From assembly GCA_003389385.1 (NCBI GenBank), contig QQVM01000014.1, forward strand, positions 62,001 to 126,000: DNA of 64,000 nt, written 5' to 3'. Below, piece after piece: positions 53,280-63,711 of the stretch. Source of the DNA: Bacteroidota bacterium. GTDB taxonomy: Bacteria > Bacteroidota > Bacteroidia > AKYH767-A > 2013-40CM-41-45. A program made the position numbers and the translations under genes. How positions within the stretch are numbered: the first letter of the stretch is position 1; each line of letters opens with the position of its first letter. The notes beneath the pieces were generated by a model that was not told where the DNA came from, did no database searches, and saw only the letters and a list, made by a program, of their open reading frames with translations.

Positions 53280-54737
53280 ATGGAAAGTAAAGTCAACAGA
53301 GTCCTAAGAACCTACATAGGCTTCCTTTCAATCTGCATTTTAATATTGATGAATTATTCTCATGCTTTTTCTCAGACCTATACTATTTCAAAATCTGATA
53401 CAAGTGAAGTAAGATTTGTAAATGCCCGAAAGTTTTATTTTTATAAGGTTGAGAAAGGAGAAACAATGTATTCACTTTCTAAAAAATTCAACATCCCTCA
53501 GGAAGAAATTATTCAATTCAATCCTGACCTGAAAGAGTCCGGCCTGAAAGCAAAAATGAAACTGTGGATACCCGCATATTCCTGGCTGAACAGAGATACT
53601 CAGGAAAAAGTGCAATCTTCAACATCTGCTGGAGCTTATACTAAATCAAAGAAAAAAGTTGTTGTCTTCACCACCGTGAATCTTCATAAGGCTTACTTGG
53701 GAAACAGTGATGATTCAAGTTTTATCCCTGAACCGCTCAATCCGGTTGTGAAAGAAAATCTTGAATTTATTGAGGGAATACTTTATTCAGCAAAGAATCA
53801 TATCGGCCGAAATCCTGATATCGAAGTATTGATTGTTGATCTCGAAGACGACTCTTCTAAAGTTTCTAAATTATTCCGAAGGCAGGAAATTTCTGAAGCA
53901 GATGCAATTATAACCAATGAAAACGGTTTGAATCTGCGTTTGATAAATCAGTTTTCAATAAAGAATCAAATACCTGTTTTTTGCACAGCTATTAACAGCT
54001 CGGAAATATTACACGCAAATCCACTTGCTTTTTCATTCATACCATCATCGCTGAGTCAATGCCGAATAATGGGTCAAAAAGCTGCAGAGATGTTCCAAAA
54101 TGCACAGTGCATTCTAATCAAAACTGCTCTTTCAAAGGAAAATGAACGAACAGACGCATTTCGATCAGGTTGGGCAAGTGAATCAAAAAATACTGTATTC
54201 AAAACCATTCGATCCGACAAAGACGGATTTCGTGCCATTCGCGACAGCCTTAGTAAAAATAAAGTGAATGTTGTATTTCTTCCAACCTCAAACGAAGATC
54301 AGATTAGTAGTATGTTTAATGTGATCAGAGACTGGAAGAAGGATTACATAATTAATATAGTGGGTCTGCCTACCTGGTCGCATTCACAAAATCTTGATGG
54401 ATTTTTAATGGATGAACTCAATGTTCATTTGTTTACTGCCGGATATATTGATTACAAAGACTCAAGAGTAAGTGAGTTCAGGAAAAATTTCCGTGACAAT
54501 TATCATACAGAACCTGGTGAAAGCGCATTTATGGGCGCAGATGTCTACGCTCTGATGCTTCATACTCTTAAACTTAATTCGGTACGAAAGGATCAGGATA
54601 AGAAAAAAATATTCAGTGGTATGTATTCAAATTACCTTTTTGAAAATGATGCAGGTAAAGATTGCGGAGAGAATCAGGTCATCCACGTACTGAAGTTTGA
54701 AAATGCCCTGCCTGTTCGCTTACAGCTCAAAGATTGA
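53280..54737 (+). CDS. LysM domain plus periplasmic-binding-fold protein
   Basis: A 485-residue exported protein. I chose ATG 53280, which places a basic n-region and hydrophobic signal (YIGFLSICILILMNYSHAFSQ) at the start; ATG 53256 or the frame start at 53202 (overlapping guaA) are alternatives. Residues about 50-100 form a LysM domain (FYFYKVEKGETMYSLSKKFN ... FNPDLKESGLKAKMKLWIP), which binds peptidoglycan. The rest (about 125-480) resembles the type 1 periplasmic binding fold of LivJ-like proteins (two alpha/beta lobes, AIITNENGLNLRLINQ, GQKAAEMF, VVFLPTSNEDQ, GADVYALMLHTLKL). It might sense or bind a small ligand at the cell wall. It overlaps hemF by 4 bases. Confidence 0.8.
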   Translation: MESKVNRVLRTYIGFLSICILILMNYSHAFSQTYTISKSDTSEVRFVNARKFYFYKVEKGETMYSLSKKFNIPQEEIIQFNPDLKESGLKAKMKLWIPAYSWLNRDTQEKVQSSTSAGAYTKSKKKVVVFTTVNLHKAYLGNSDDSSFIPEPLNPVVKENLEFIEGILYSAKNHIGRNPDIEVLIVDLEDDSSKVSKLFRRQEISEADAIITNENGLNLRLINQFSIKNQIPVFCTAINSSEILHANPLAFSFIPSSLSQCRIMGQKAAEMFQNAQCILIKTALSKENERTDAFRSGWASESKNTVFKTIRSDKDGFRAIRDSLSKNKVNVVFLPTSNEDQISSMFNVIRDWKKDYIINIVGLPTWSHSQNLDGFLMDELNVHLFTAGYIDYKDSRVSEFRKNFRDNYHTEPGESAFMGADVYALMLHTLKLNSVRKDQDKKKIFSGMYSNYLFENDAGKDCGENQVIHVLKFENALPVRLQLKD

Positions 54738-55663
54738 TGATTCTGTCTGAAATGAACCGTGATGTTGTAGTAGTAAAATTCATGGAATTGCAGGATTCTA
54801 TTTGCGCTGCAATGGAACTTTTAAATGATCCTGTCAAATTCAGAGAAGATTTATGGACCAGGGAGGCAGGTGGAGGAGGCCGGACACGTATACTGGAAAA
54901 TGGAAATCTTATTGAAAGGGGAGGAGTGAACTTTGCTAAGGTATTCGGCAAATTGCCGGCATCACTGGCCTTAGGCGGAAATGACACAGATAATGAATCA
55001 GAACATGACTTTTTTGCAACTGGATTGTCAATTGTTCTTCATCCTGTAAATCCATTTGTTCCGATCATTCATATGAATATTCGTTACTTTGAAAGTGATT
55101 CAGGAAGAAAATGGTTCGGAGGAGGAATTGATCTTACTCCGCATTATATAGATACAGAAGAAGCTACAATTTTCCACCAATCATTAAAAGAGATCTGTCA
55201 TAAATATAATTCTTCATATTATCCCAAGTTTAAGAAATGGGCTGATGACTATTTTTTCATTCCTCATAGGAACGAAACACGTGGTATAGGTGGAATATTT
55301 TTTGATCAACTTGAATTTAATAACGACCAGGAATTTCAATCCGCATTCGACTTTGTTTGTGATTTGGGAAAGTCTTTTGCACCAATTTATACAAGGATTG
55401 TATCAAGGAAAAAAGATTTGAAGTTTAACGAAAAGAACAGACTCTGGCAGAAACTTCGCAGAGGAAGATATGTTGAATTTAATCTCGTTTATGACCGTGG
55501 TACACGTTTTGGACTTGAATCGGGAGGACGCGCAGAATCGATCTTGATGAGTTTACCGCCCGAAGCTTCATGGGTTTATAATTATAGTCCTGAACCAACT
55601 TCGGTTGATGAGATTTTCACTCTCAGCTTTCTTAGAAAAGGCATTGACTGGATTAACAACTAA
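54734..55663 (+). CDS. hemF: Oxygen-dependent coproporphyrinogen III oxidase
   Basis: A 309-residue HemF, the usual length. It decarboxylates two propionate groups of coproporphyrinogen III with O2 in haem synthesis. Family signatures are GGGGRTRILENGNLIERGGVNFAKVFG, GGGIDLTPHYI, HRNETRGIGGIFFD, and RGRYVEFNLVYDRGTRFGLESGGRAESILMSLPP. It requires oxygen, so the organism is at least partly aerobic. It is translationally linked to the LysM protein (4-base overlap); this pairing has no obvious reason in biochemistry. Confidence 0.97.
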   Translation: MMILSEMNRDVVVVKFMELQDSICAAMELLNDPVKFREDLWTREAGGGGRTRILENGNLIERGGVNFAKVFGKLPASLALGGNDTDNESEHDFFATGLSIVLHPVNPFVPIIHMNIRYFESDSGRKWFGGGIDLTPHYIDTEEATIFHQSLKEICHKYNSSYYPKFKKWADDYFFIPHRNETRGIGGIFFDQLEFNNDQEFQSAFDFVCDLGKSFAPIYTRIVSRKKDLKFNEKNRLWQKLRRGRYVEFNLVYDRGTRFGLESGGRAESILMSLPPEASWVYNYSPEPTSVDEIFTLSFLRKGIDWINN

Positions 55664-55735
55664 TATGTGGATTAATAGTCTGGGAAATTTTCAGGCTAAA
55701 ATTAATTTATCATCTTTGCAAAAAGAATTCTCAAA

Positions 55736-55876
55736 ATGGCTCATCAAGAAAATCACGCAGAAGAAAGTAAAGGTTTTTGGTATACATATTTTGGAGAAGG
55801 AGGATCGGCTGTATTTGCATTCATCTGGATCCTTGCAGCGATTGCCTGGATCTATTATATTGTCACACGTGGCTGA
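55736..55876 (+). CDS. 46-residue single-helix membrane protein
   Basis: A short frame with ATG at 55736 and TGA at 55874-55876. It has a polar, His/Glu-rich start (MAHQENHAEESKGFWYTYFG), then one strong helix (SAVFAFIWILAAIAWIYYIV) and TRG at the end. The composition is that of a real small membrane protein and not of shadow sequence. It lies 72 bases after hemF with a CATCTTTG element (55711-55718) close to the -7 consensus. I suspect a small accessory subunit of a membrane complex; the identity is not recognised. Confidence 0.6.
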   Translation: MAHQENHAEESKGFWYTYFGEGGSAVFAFIWILAAIAWIYYIVTRG

Positions 55877-55893
55877 TTGTTGATCAGCCTGGA

Positions 55894-56565
55894 TCACGGC
55901 TTTTGTGTAAGGCTGATTATTTTTTCAATATATTTTTCATCTTCAGCGTAATAGGCACCGAGAAAACTTAAGTATTTGTCGGTGACTTTGAAGCATTCGT
56001 CTTGCCAGTATTTATAGTCCAGGATTGAATCTTCCCAGTTTCGGTATACTGCGTAATGATTCTGAGTACTATACTTTTTAAGTTCTTCCTGAGTGCCATA
56101 GATGATCTCTTTTTTATCTGGCAGGAAAATACCTACAGCAGAAGTTTTTCTCTTAAATGGGAAACGCATTCCCAATAAATTATTTGTCTTTTTAAACAAA
56201 TATGACTGCAAATGGGCAGATTCAATGAGAACTTGTGCATAAGCCTGATCAGGACATAGAATGTTTTGCTCGATGATTTCCAGTCTTACGTTTTCTCTGG
56301 TCGCTGGCTTGGAATAATTTCCAGACGCAGAAATAATTCCGCTTAATGACCTTTTATCTGAAATACTGCATTCGCTCACAGAATTATCCTGAAAGCAAAA
56401 TAGTATCATAAACACTAAGATCATTCCGAGTGAAAGTTGCAGAAAACTGACCGAAGTCTTAAGTGGGGTAGCCAGGAGATAGTTAGGGCATCGCTCATTT
56501 GTGCAAACACAAATATTCTGCTCTTGAATGAATTTTCTGGAATGGCAACAGCTGGTTTTCATCAT
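55894..56565 (-). CDS. Membrane-anchored glucosaminidase-domain protein with N-terminal cysteine cluster
   Basis: A 223-residue protein. Residues 1-27 hold five cysteines and a histidine (C6, C7, H8, C19, C21, C26), a potential metal-binding cluster. One membrane helix follows (about 42-60, SLGMILVFMILFCF). The outer part is a glucosaminidase (GH73-like) domain: QNILCPDQAYAQVLIESAH, KKTNNLLGMRFPFKRKTSAVG, YAVYRNWEDSILDYKYWQ, YLSFLGAYYAEDEKYIEKI. The Glu in LIESAH is the likely general acid. It should cut peptidoglycan or a related polymer at the cell surface. It has its own transcription unit, convergent with the 46-residue protein. Confidence 0.8.
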   Translation of the reverse strand: MMKTSCCHSRKFIQEQNICVCTNERCPNYLLATPLKTSVSFLQLSLGMILVFMILFCFQDNSVSECSISDKRSLSGIISASGNYSKPATRENVRLEIIEQNILCPDQAYAQVLIESAHLQSYLFKKTNNLLGMRFPFKRKTSAVGIFLPDKKEIIYGTQEELKKYSTQNHYAVYRNWEDSILDYKYWQDECFKVTDKYLSFLGAYYAEDEKYIEKIISLTQKP

Positions 56566-56951
56566 GATAGAATTTTTTGTGCGTCAGTTTTATCATGGCT
56601 GTCAGCCTGAAATCAAAAGTAAGGTTCAAGCCTAATCCAGTAAACCTATATTGGCGAATGCTTTAACCTGTTTGGGTGAATGTGTGGAATTCTGTGGTGA
56701 AGTGATTTATAGAAGTCAATTCGAATTTTTATCGATTTTAAAGACCCATTATAAATTAGAGCTTTTTTGTGAGAAAATTAAGGTTATAATGTCTTATAAT
56801 TAATATTATGTTAAGTAATAACAGCTGAGTTCCTGTCCTGACCGAGTTGATAATAATTAAAAACCCGGCCAATTGATATTGCCGGGTTTTCACTAGCATT
56901 ATATTATGAATTGAGGAAAGCATAAAGTTCTTGTGCTAATTCAATTTATAG
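56566..56951. other. 386-bp intergenic region
   Basis: Gap between two leftward genes. It contains the terminator of the TPR gene (56857-56890) and must hold the promoter of the glucosaminidase gene. No RNA gene or small coding frame is evident. Confidence 0.5.
56857..56890 (-). terminator. Terminator after the TPR gene
   Basis: AAAACCCGGC (56860-56869) pairs with GCCGGGTTTT (56881-56890) around an 11-base loop; read leftward a T run follows. It lies 62 bases after the stop of the TPR gene. Confidence 0.88.
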
Positions 56952-58160
56952 CTACTTCTTCTCTTCCAGTAAAGCCTTGATTTGATTGTGTTTCTCCATG
57001 TCATTGATTCTTGCATAAAGTTGCTTGAGTGAAATCAATGTTCCCTGGTATATCCTGCCATCCTCCTCAGTCAATTTTGGATTGTTATTCATTGCCTTAA
57101 TTAAATGTGGTTCCGCATCTTTAAATTTTTGATCAAATTTGGCCTTTTCCTTATCGTATTGCTGCATGTTGGTGATTTTATTGGCAGCATTAGCCATTTC
57201 CGCAGCCTGATTAAAATATAGTGCTCCCAGGTTGTAGTTAATTTCATAATGATCCGGATTGATGGTCAGGCCGCGTTTATAGGATTCTTCTGCTTTTCTT
57301 AGATATTCTGCGGCATTTGTGGGTTTTGGCAGATCCTTTCCTTCGGAATTTCTCGGATTAGCCAAATTGTCGTATGTACTACCCAACGCAAGATATAAAC
57401 TTGGATTTTCAGGGTCTTTGGCAATAGCATCGTCAAGAGCTTTTGTGGCTTCAACATCTTTGCCAGTGCTCAACAGGATATTGATTTCAGTTAACATAAG
57501 ATTCAAGCTTCCGGGAAATGCTTTTTTTCCTGACGAAATCACCTCCAGCGCTTTGTCGTTTTTTGCTTGTCCTCGGTAGATATTAGCAAGTGCGGAATAA
57601 ATTTTCTCGTCTTCATACTTCATATCGATGAGCTTCGAATAATAATCGATGGCCTTTTGGGACTCACCGGATCTTTCTGCGGAATATGCAGAATTGAGAA
57701 TCGCAGATGTGTCTCCAGGCGTCATCTTCTGGACTTGCTCGAATGTATTCAGGGCCTCATTGAAGTTTTGGTTTTTAAATTGATCAACTCCCAGGGAAAA
57801 AATCTTGTTGACAAGGAACGGCATCCTGAAGCCTTGAATTTCTTTAGCCCACTCATTCTTAGGATCCAGATCCATTGCTTTCTCAAAGCTCTGAAATGCT
57901 ATAAGCAGACAATTATCGCACAATGATCCGTACTTCTCATGCTGGTATAACGAAGAGTAAATTACTCCTTTATAATACCATGTTTTCGCCATATCTCTTG
58001 ATTGCTCATGTTGAGAGGCTTCATCAATAGCTTCCTTTGCTTTATCGAATTGTTGATAGGGTTCTTTCCAGTAGTTGTATGCGGTCTGGACCTTAGCTTT
58101 TTGAGCAGAAACACTTCCAAAGATGGCTGACAATATGAGAGAAAAGACAATTTTCTTCAT
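56952..58160 (-). CDS. Exported tetratricopeptide-repeat protein
   Basis: A 402-residue protein with a signal peptide (MKKIVFSLILSAIFGSVSAQ). The rest is about eight TPR-type helix pairs (for example QSFEKAMDLDPKNEWA, ALNTFEQVQKMTPGD, AIDYYSKLIDMKYEDEKIYSALANIYRG, NPSLYLALGSTYDNLA, YKRGLTINPDHYEINYNLGALY). Such proteins are scaffolds in the periplasm for other proteins. It lies 48 bases after gyrA on the same strand and ends at a strong terminator, so it is probably the last gene of the gyrA transcript. No specific partner can be named. Confidence 0.85.
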   Translation of the reverse strand: MKKIVFSLILSAIFGSVSAQKAKVQTAYNYWKEPYQQFDKAKEAIDEASQHEQSRDMAKTWYYKGVIYSSLYQHEKYGSLCDNCLLIAFQSFEKAMDLDPKNEWAKEIQGFRMPFLVNKIFSLGVDQFKNQNFNEALNTFEQVQKMTPGDTSAILNSAYSAERSGESQKAIDYYSKLIDMKYEDEKIYSALANIYRGQAKNDKALEVISSGKKAFPGSLNLMLTEINILLSTGKDVEATKALDDAIAKDPENPSLYLALGSTYDNLANPRNSEGKDLPKPTNAAEYLRKAEESYKRGLTINPDHYEINYNLGALYFNQAAEMANAANKITNMQQYDKEKAKFDQKFKDAEPHLIKAMNNNPKLTEEDGRIYQGTLISLKQLYARINDMEKHNQIKALLEEKK

Positions 58161-58208
58161 AGTTTATTATGTTAAATGATTTAATTTAAATTGTTGTTAA
58201 TATGTGTT

Positions 58209-60743
58209 TTATTTTGTTTCTTCTGATTTGTCTGTTGAAGTCGAGTTTTCATCCCTTGCTTCAGGATCAGAGTCCTCCAACAAGTTTTTTCTTTCCTCTT
58301 CGTCAATTTCAACTTTTGCAACTGAAGCGATCTCATCTTCATCATCAAGTCTGATCAGTCTGACCCCCTGAGTGGCACGTCCCATGATTCTTAGCTCATC
58401 CACATTCATTCTGATGGTAATACCGGATTTATTGATAATCATCAAATCGTCCTGATCCTGCACAATCTTTAGAGCAATCAAATTGCCGGTCTTATCCGTT
58501 ATGTTGATAGTCTTAACTCCCTTAGCGCCCCGGTTAGTTTTTCTGTATTCATCCAGTTCAGATCGCTTCCCATACCCTTTTTCAGAGACAACAAGTACGG
58601 ATTCTTTATTTATATCTGACACACAAACCATACCAACGACAGCGTCGTTTTCTCCGTCAAGTGTTACGCCTTTTACTCCGATCGCATTTCTTCCAACCGG
58701 TCTTACATTCTCTTCATCGAATCGGACCAGCTTTCCTTTCTTTGTAGCAAGCATTATCTCATGTTTGCCGGATGTAAGTTTGGCTTCGAGTAAATTATCG
58801 TCCTCTTCAATGTTTATTGCATTAATACCATTTGCCCTTGGGCGACTGTATGCTTCCAATGAAGTTTTTTTGATAGTGCCATTCTTTGTGCACATCACAA
58901 TGAAATGATTGTTAATATAGTCTTCATCAGCAAGATTTTTCACATTGATGCAAGCCTTCACTTTGTCATCTGGTGGAATACTGATCAGATTTTGAACCGG
59001 TCGGCCTTTGGAAGTTTTGTTTCCCTCAGGAATTTCATAAACTTTAAGCCAGAAACATCTTCCTTTTTCGGTAAAGAATAGCATGTAATTGTGATTACTG
59101 GCTATGTAAATATGCTCAACAAAATCTTCTTCTCTTGTTGAACTGCCTTTCGCTCCACGGCCTCCACGGCCCTGAGTGCGGTATTCTGAAAGGTTGGTCC
59201 GCTTAATGTATCCCAGATATGAAATTGTGATAACCACCTCTTCATCAGGAATCATATCTTCCATAGAAATATCATCTCCTGTTTGCACGATTTCAGTTCT
59301 GCGTTCATCGGCATACTTATCCTTGATTTCCTGCATCTCATCGCGGATTATTTCCATTCTGAGATCTTCATTGGCAAGCACATCACGATAATATTCGATC
59401 AGCTTCATCAGTTCATTGTATTCGTCGCGGATTTTATCCCGTTCAAGTCCGGTTAACCTCTGGAGGCGCATTTCGAGAATGGCCTTAGATTGTATTTCAG
59501 AAAGTCCAAACTTTGACATAAGTCCGTCCTGTGCAATCTGAGGAGTCTGAGAGGCTCGAATCAGAGCGATAACTTCATCAAGGTGATCAAGTGCAATCAG
59601 TAAGCCTTCAAGTATGTGAGCCTTCTTCTCAGCCTCGCGAAGTTCATACTGTGTTCTTCTCACTACGACCTCATGCCTGTGATTCACATAATGCACGATC
59701 AGATCTTTCAGATTCAGTGTCATCGGGCGGCCATTAACCAGAGCCACATTGTTGACGCTGAACGAAGATTGAAGAGATGTGTATTTGAACAAATTGTTCA
59801 GCACCACATTGGCAATCGCATCTTTTCTCAGTTCATAAACAATCCTGATACCTTCACGATCACTTTCGTCACGGATATCAGTAATTCCTTCTATTTTTTT
59901 ATCATTGATCAAATCAGCAGTTCTTTTGATCATTTCTGCCTTGTTCACCTGATACGGAATTTCTGTAACTACTATTCTCTCTTTACCGTTCTCAGCAATT
60001 TCAATTTCAGTTCTTGCTCTGAGTATGATTCTGCCTCTTCCGGTTAGAAAAGCTTCCTTCACTCCTGAGTATCCATAGATAATTCCGGAAGTCGGGAAGT
60101 CTGGAGCTTTTACATGAGTCATCAACTCATCGATACTGATTTCTTTATTTGAAATGTATGCCAGAATTCCGTCTATGACTTCCCCCAAATTGTGGGGAGC
60201 CATATTTGTTGCCATACCCACGGCAATTCCTGAAGCTCCGTTAACAAGAAGATTGGGAATTCTTGAAGGTAAGACAGTTGGTTCTTCAAGGGAGTCATCG
60301 AAATTTAAAGCGAAGTCAACCGTTTCTTTGTCTATGTCAGCTAAAAGTTCTTCGGCAATTTTCCTGAGCCGGGCTTCTGTATATCGCATGGCCGCAGGGC
60401 TGTCGCCATCCATGCTTCCAAAGTTTCCTTGCCCGTCAACCAATGGATATCTCAAACTCCATGGCTGTGCCATCCGGACCATTGCGTCATAAACTGAGCT
60501 GTCTCCGTGCGGGTGATACTTACCAAGTACCTCCCCCACTATTCTGGCAGACTTTTTATAAGGCCTGTTGCTCAATACGCCCAAATCAAGCATCCCATAT
60601 AATACACGCCTGTGTACGGGCTTTAATCCGTCTCTTACATCGGGCAGGGCTCTTGAAACTATCACAGACATCGAATAATCGATGTAAGCGGTTTTCATTT
60701 CCTCTTCAATGTTAATCTGTATGATCTTTTCTCCCTCTGACAT
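58209..60743 (-). CDS. gyrA: DNA gyrase subunit A
   Basis: An 844-residue GyrA that cuts and reseals DNA to introduce negative supercoils. The winged-helix domain starts near [15 protein letters not shown]; the catalytic tyrosine is Y121 in [10 protein letters not shown]. The quinolone-resistance region reads [18 protein letters not shown], with S82 and D86 at the positions of E. coli S83 and D87, that is, the sensitive type. The C-terminal beta-pinwheel has the GyrA box pattern ([10 protein letters not shown]). The end is acidic and disordered ([20 protein letters not shown]). Divergent from clpC. Confidence 0.97.
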   Translation of the reverse strand: MSEGEKIIQINIEEEMKTAYIDYSMSVIVSRALPDVRDGLKPVHRRVLYGMLDLGVLSNRPYKKSARIVGEVLGKYHPHGDSSVYDAMVRMAQPWSLRYPLVDGQGNFGSMDGDSPAAMRYTEARLRKIAEELLADIDKETVDFALNFDDSLEEPTVLPSRIPNLLVNGASGIAVGMATNMAPHNLGEVIDGILAYISNKEISIDELMTHVKAPDFPTSGIIYGYSGVKEAFLTGRGRIILRARTEIEIAENGKERIVVTEIPYQVNKAEMIKRTADLINDKKIEGITDIRDESDREGIRIVYELRKDAIANVVLNNLFKYTSLQSSFSVNNVALVNGRPMTLNLKDLIVHYVNHRHEVVVRRTQYELREAEKKAHILEGLLIALDHLDEVIALIRASQTPQIAQDGLMSKFGLSEIQSKAILEMRLQRLTGLERDKIRDEYNELMKLIEYYRDVLANEDLRMEIIRDEMQEIKDKYADERRTEIVQTGDDISMEDMIPDEEVVITISYLGYIKRTNLSEYRTQGRGGRGAKGSSTREEDFVEHIYIASNHNYMLFFTEKGRCFWLKVYEIPEGNKTSKGRPVQNLISIPPDDKVKACINVKNLADEDYINNHFIVMCTKNGTIKKTSLEAYSRPRANGINAINIEEDDNLLEAKLTSGKHEIMLATKKGKLVRFDEENVRPVGRNAIGVKGVTLDGENDAVVGMVCVSDINKESVLVVSEKGYGKRSELDEYRKTNRGAKGVKTINITDKTGNLIALKIVQDQDDLMIINKSGITIRMNVDELRIMGRATQGVRLIRLDDEDEIASVAKVEIDEEERKNLLEDSDPEARDENSTSTDKSEETK

Positions 60744-61106
60744 GAATTTATTTCAGTTATATTAAGATTTCGTACAATTGAATTCTAATGATAAATCTCT
60801 TGCTGTTATTTCATTTTACTCTGTTAAAAATGCCTGAAATTGTGTAAGAATTATCAGCTAATTGACACTTTTTGGCAGCTCACGAAGGTATAAAAATCCC
60901 CTTAAAATAGCGAGAAATAACAAACAGATTCATGTTGAAAAGAATAGCTGTCCCATTGGCAGCCTGCAAAGTATTGCACGTTTCTTGCAATCAGAACATT
61001 CAGATTGGTTACTTTTGTTCATAACTATGGACGGGGCCAGATAACCAATTTCTGACTCGATCGTTAGAGTTATAAATATAATGCTAATTCAATAACAGAA
61101 CTAAAT
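60744..61106. other. 363-bp divergent intergenic region between gyrA and clpC
   Basis: It holds a clpC promoter candidate and an inverted repeat (60973-61017). I see no clear gyrA promoter box. A 60-codon frame at 60862-61044 crosses the clpC promoter and has no protein-like features. Confidence 0.5.
60973..61017 (+). promoter_or_regulatory. clpC promoter candidate with inverted repeat at -33
   Basis: TACTTTTG at 61010-61017 matches the -7 element. A TTG lies 22 bases upstream (60985-60987), a little further than usual. The inverted repeat ATTGCA-N7-TGCAAT (60973-60991) overlaps that -33 region and could be an operator for a stress regulator. CtsR and CIRCE sites are not seen. Confidence 0.45.
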
Positions 61107-63677
61107 ATGGAAGCAAAATTTTCACCACGAGTTAAGGATGTCATCAGTTTCAGCCGGGAAGAAGCACTTCGTTTGGGACATGACTACATTGGCGCCGAAC
61201 ATCTTCTGCTAGGACTGATCAGAGAGGGTGAAGGAATGGCGATTAAAATATTGAAATCACTAGGCATCAACCTTCTGGAACTAAGGAAGTCGGTTGAGAG
61301 TTCAGTAAAAGGCAGCGGAGCTTCCATATCCAAGCTTAGTAACATACCCCTCACTAAGCAGGCAGAAAAGGCTCTAAAGGTTACTTATCTTGAAGCTAAA
61401 GTTTTCAAAAGCGATGTTATAGGAACTGAACATTTGCTTCTCTCTATTCTCAAAGACGAAGATAATATCGCCACTCAAATACTTAATCAGTATGGAATCA
61501 ATTACGAAATTGTACGTGAAGAACTTGAAGTACTGAAGTCAAACTTCCGATCCGAAGCCCCACATAATCCAGCTGAAGACGATCCGTATTCAAAGGAGGA
61601 TGATGGCGGTAGTTCCGGAGGTAAAAAGACATCGGATGCGAAATCTAAGACTCCTGTACTTGATAACTTCGGCCGTGACCTCACTAAAGCTGCAGAAGAA
61701 GGCAGATTAGATCCAATTGTAGGAAGGGAAAAAGAAATTGAGAGGGTTTCTCAAATTCTTTCTCGCAGGAAAAAGAATAACCCGATTCTAATTGGTGAGC
61801 CAGGAGTCGGAAAGTCTGCAATTGCTGAAGGCCTTGCACTCAGAATAGTTCAAAGAAAAGTTTCCAGAGTTCTTTTTAACAAGCGAATTGTCACTCTTGA
61901 TCTCGCTTCACTTGTTGCAGGTACTAAATACCGCGGACAATTTGAAGAGAGAATGAAAGCAGTGATGAATGAATTGGAAAAATCACCTGACGTTATTTTA
62001 TTCATTGATGAAATTCACACCATCATTGGCGCAGGTGGCGCTTCTGGTTCACTTGATGCAAGCAATATGTTCAAGCCTGCACTTGCCCGTGGTGAAATAC
62101 AATGCATAGGGGCGACAACTCTTGATGAATACAGACAATACATAGAAAAAGACGGAGCCCTCGACAGAAGGTTCCAAAGAGTTTTGATTGAGCCAGCAAG
62201 CATGGAGGAAACTCAAGAGATTCTGAACAACATCAAAGACAGGTATGAGGAGCATCACAATGTGAATTATACACCTGAAGCTATTAAGGCTTGCGTGAGC
62301 CTTACCTCCCGTTATATTACTGACCGTTTTCTTCCAGACAAAGCCATTGACGCATTGGATGAAGCAGGTTCCAGAGTTCACATTACGAACATACATGTTC
62401 CCAAAAATATTCTTGAACTTGAAAACAAGGTTCAGGATATCAAGAATGAAAAGAATCGTGTGGTGCGAAGCCAGAAATATGAAGAGGCAGCAAAACTCAG
62501 GGATACGGAAAAGCAGTTGCTTGAACAATTAGAAAATGCAAAACGCGTTTGGGAAGAGGAAACTAAAAATCACAGATACACCGTTTCAGAAGCTGATGTG
62601 GCTGAAGTTGTAGCTATGATGACCGGAATCCCGGTTACCCGTGTTGCCCAGTCTGAAAGCAGCCGTCTTGTTAAGATGGGAGACCTTTTGAGAGGCAAAG
62701 TAATTGGACAAGATGACGCTATCAACAAGGTGGTTAAAGCGATTCAGCGTAACAGGGCCGGTTTGAAGGATCCTAACAAGCCCATCGGAACATTTATCTT
62801 CCTTGGACCTACCGGTGTTGGTAAAACAGAGTTGGCAAAAGTGATAGCACGTTATCTGTTTGATTCGGATGATGCTCTCATTCGAATTGATATGAGCGAA
62901 TACATGGAAAAGTTTGCGATATCCAGACTTATCGGAGCTCCTCCGGGATATGTAGGTTATGAAGAAGGTGGACAACTGACTGAGAAGGTTAGAAGAAAGC
63001 CTTACTCCGTGGTTCTTCTGGATGAAATTGAAAAGGCGCATCCTGATGTGTTCAACCTTCTGTTACAGGTTCTTGATGAAGGCATGCTTACCGACAGTCT
63101 TGGGAGAAAAGTAGATTTCAAGAATACGATCATGATTATGACCTCCAACATAGGCTCACGCCAGCTGAAAGATTTTGGTCAGGGTGTAGGATTTGCTACA
63201 AGTGCAAAGAGCAGCCAGGCAGATGAACATTCCAGAGGCATCATAGAAAGCGCACTGAAGAAAGCTTTTGCACCAGAATTTCTGAACAGGATTGATGATG
63301 TCGTAATGTTCAACGCACTCGAAAAAGAGCACATACACAAAATCATTGATGTGGAACTGGTAAGTCTGTACAAGAGAATCAACGAACTTGGGTATAAGAT
63401 AAACCTTACTGAAGATGCAAAAGATTTCATCGCCGATCATGGATATGATGCTAATTATGGAGCACGTCCATTGAAGAGGGCAATTCAGAAATACCTGGAA
63501 GACCCTCTGGCAGAAGAAATCATCAAAGCTGAAATTGCAGAAGGTGATACAGTAGAAGTCACTCTTGATAAAGAGAATTCAGTCTTAAAGATTCATGTGA
63601 TCAAAGCCAACAACACCCCTCCTGCCAAGACCGGTTCGGGCAGAAAAAAGAAGTCTGATCCAGATTCAGGAGAATAA
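61107..63677 (+). CDS. clpC: ATP-dependent Clp protease ATP-binding subunit ClpC
   Basis: An 856-residue Hsp100 ATPase that unfolds proteins for ClpP. The two N-terminal Clp repeats (residues 1-145) are followed by a Gly/Ser/Asp-rich linker. AAA+ module 1 has Walker [16 protein letters not shown] and Walker [14 protein letters not shown]. The short M-domain carries a UVR motif ([21 protein letters not shown]), which distinguishes ClpC from ClpB. AAA+ module 2 has [12 protein letters not shown] and [20 protein letters not shown], and the D2 small domain ends in a basic tail. A strong terminator follows. No mcsA/mcsB/ctsR genes accompany it. Confidence 0.96.
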   Translation: MEAKFSPRVKDVISFSREEALRLGHDYIGAEHLLLGLIREGEGMAIKILKSLGINLLELRKSVESSVKGSGASISKLSNIPLTKQAEKALKVTYLEAKVFKSDVIGTEHLLLSILKDEDNIATQILNQYGINYEIVREELEVLKSNFRSEAPHNPAEDDPYSKEDDGGSSGGKKTSDAKSKTPVLDNFGRDLTKAAEEGRLDPIVGREKEIERVSQILSRRKKNNPILIGEPGVGKSAIAEGLALRIVQRKVSRVLFNKRIVTLDLASLVAGTKYRGQFEERMKAVMNELEKSPDVILFIDEIHTIIGAGGASGSLDASNMFKPALARGEIQCIGATTLDEYRQYIEKDGALDRRFQRVLIEPASMEETQEILNNIKDRYEEHHNVNYTPEAIKACVSLTSRYITDRFLPDKAIDALDEAGSRVHITNIHVPKNILELENKVQDIKNEKNRVVRSQKYEEAAKLRDTEKQLLEQLENAKRVWEEETKNHRYTVSEADVAEVVAMMTGIPVTRVAQSESSRLVKMGDLLRGKVIGQDDAINKVVKAIQRNRAGLKDPNKPIGTFIFLGPTGVGKTELAKVIARYLFDSDDALIRIDMSEYMEKFAISRLIGAPPGYVGYEEGGQLTEKVRRKPYSVVLLDEIEKAHPDVFNLLLQVLDEGMLTDSLGRKVDFKNTIMIMTSNIGSRQLKDFGQGVGFATSAKSSQADEHSRGIIESALKKAFAPEFLNRIDDVVMFNALEKEHIHKIIDVELVSLYKRINELGYKINLTEDAKDFIADHGYDANYGARPLKRAIQKYLEDPLAEEIIKAEIAEGDTVEVTLDKENSVLKIHVIKANNTPPAKTGSGRKKKSDPDSGE

Positions 63678-63705
63678 AAAAAAGCGGGCGAAGCCCGCTT
63701 TTTTT
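63676..63705. terminator. Bidirectional terminator between clpC and fabI
   Basis: AAAAAAGCGGGC (63678-63689) pairs with GCCCGCTTTTTT (63693-63704) around the 3-base loop GAA. It serves clpC and the convergent fabI. Confidence 0.93.
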
Positions 63706-63711
63706 ATGGAA

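Noticed and set aside
58209-60743. Quinolone-resistance change in gyrA
   Set aside because: S82 and D86 are the wild-type, sensitive residues.
60955-60968. Sigma-54-like TTGGCA...TGCA sequence before clpC
   Set aside because: The GG and GC elements are only 6 bases apart instead of 10, so it cannot be a sigma-54 promoter.
60862-61044. 60-codon open frame in the gyrA-clpC gap
   Set aside because: It runs over the clpC promoter and inverted repeat and has no protein-like features.
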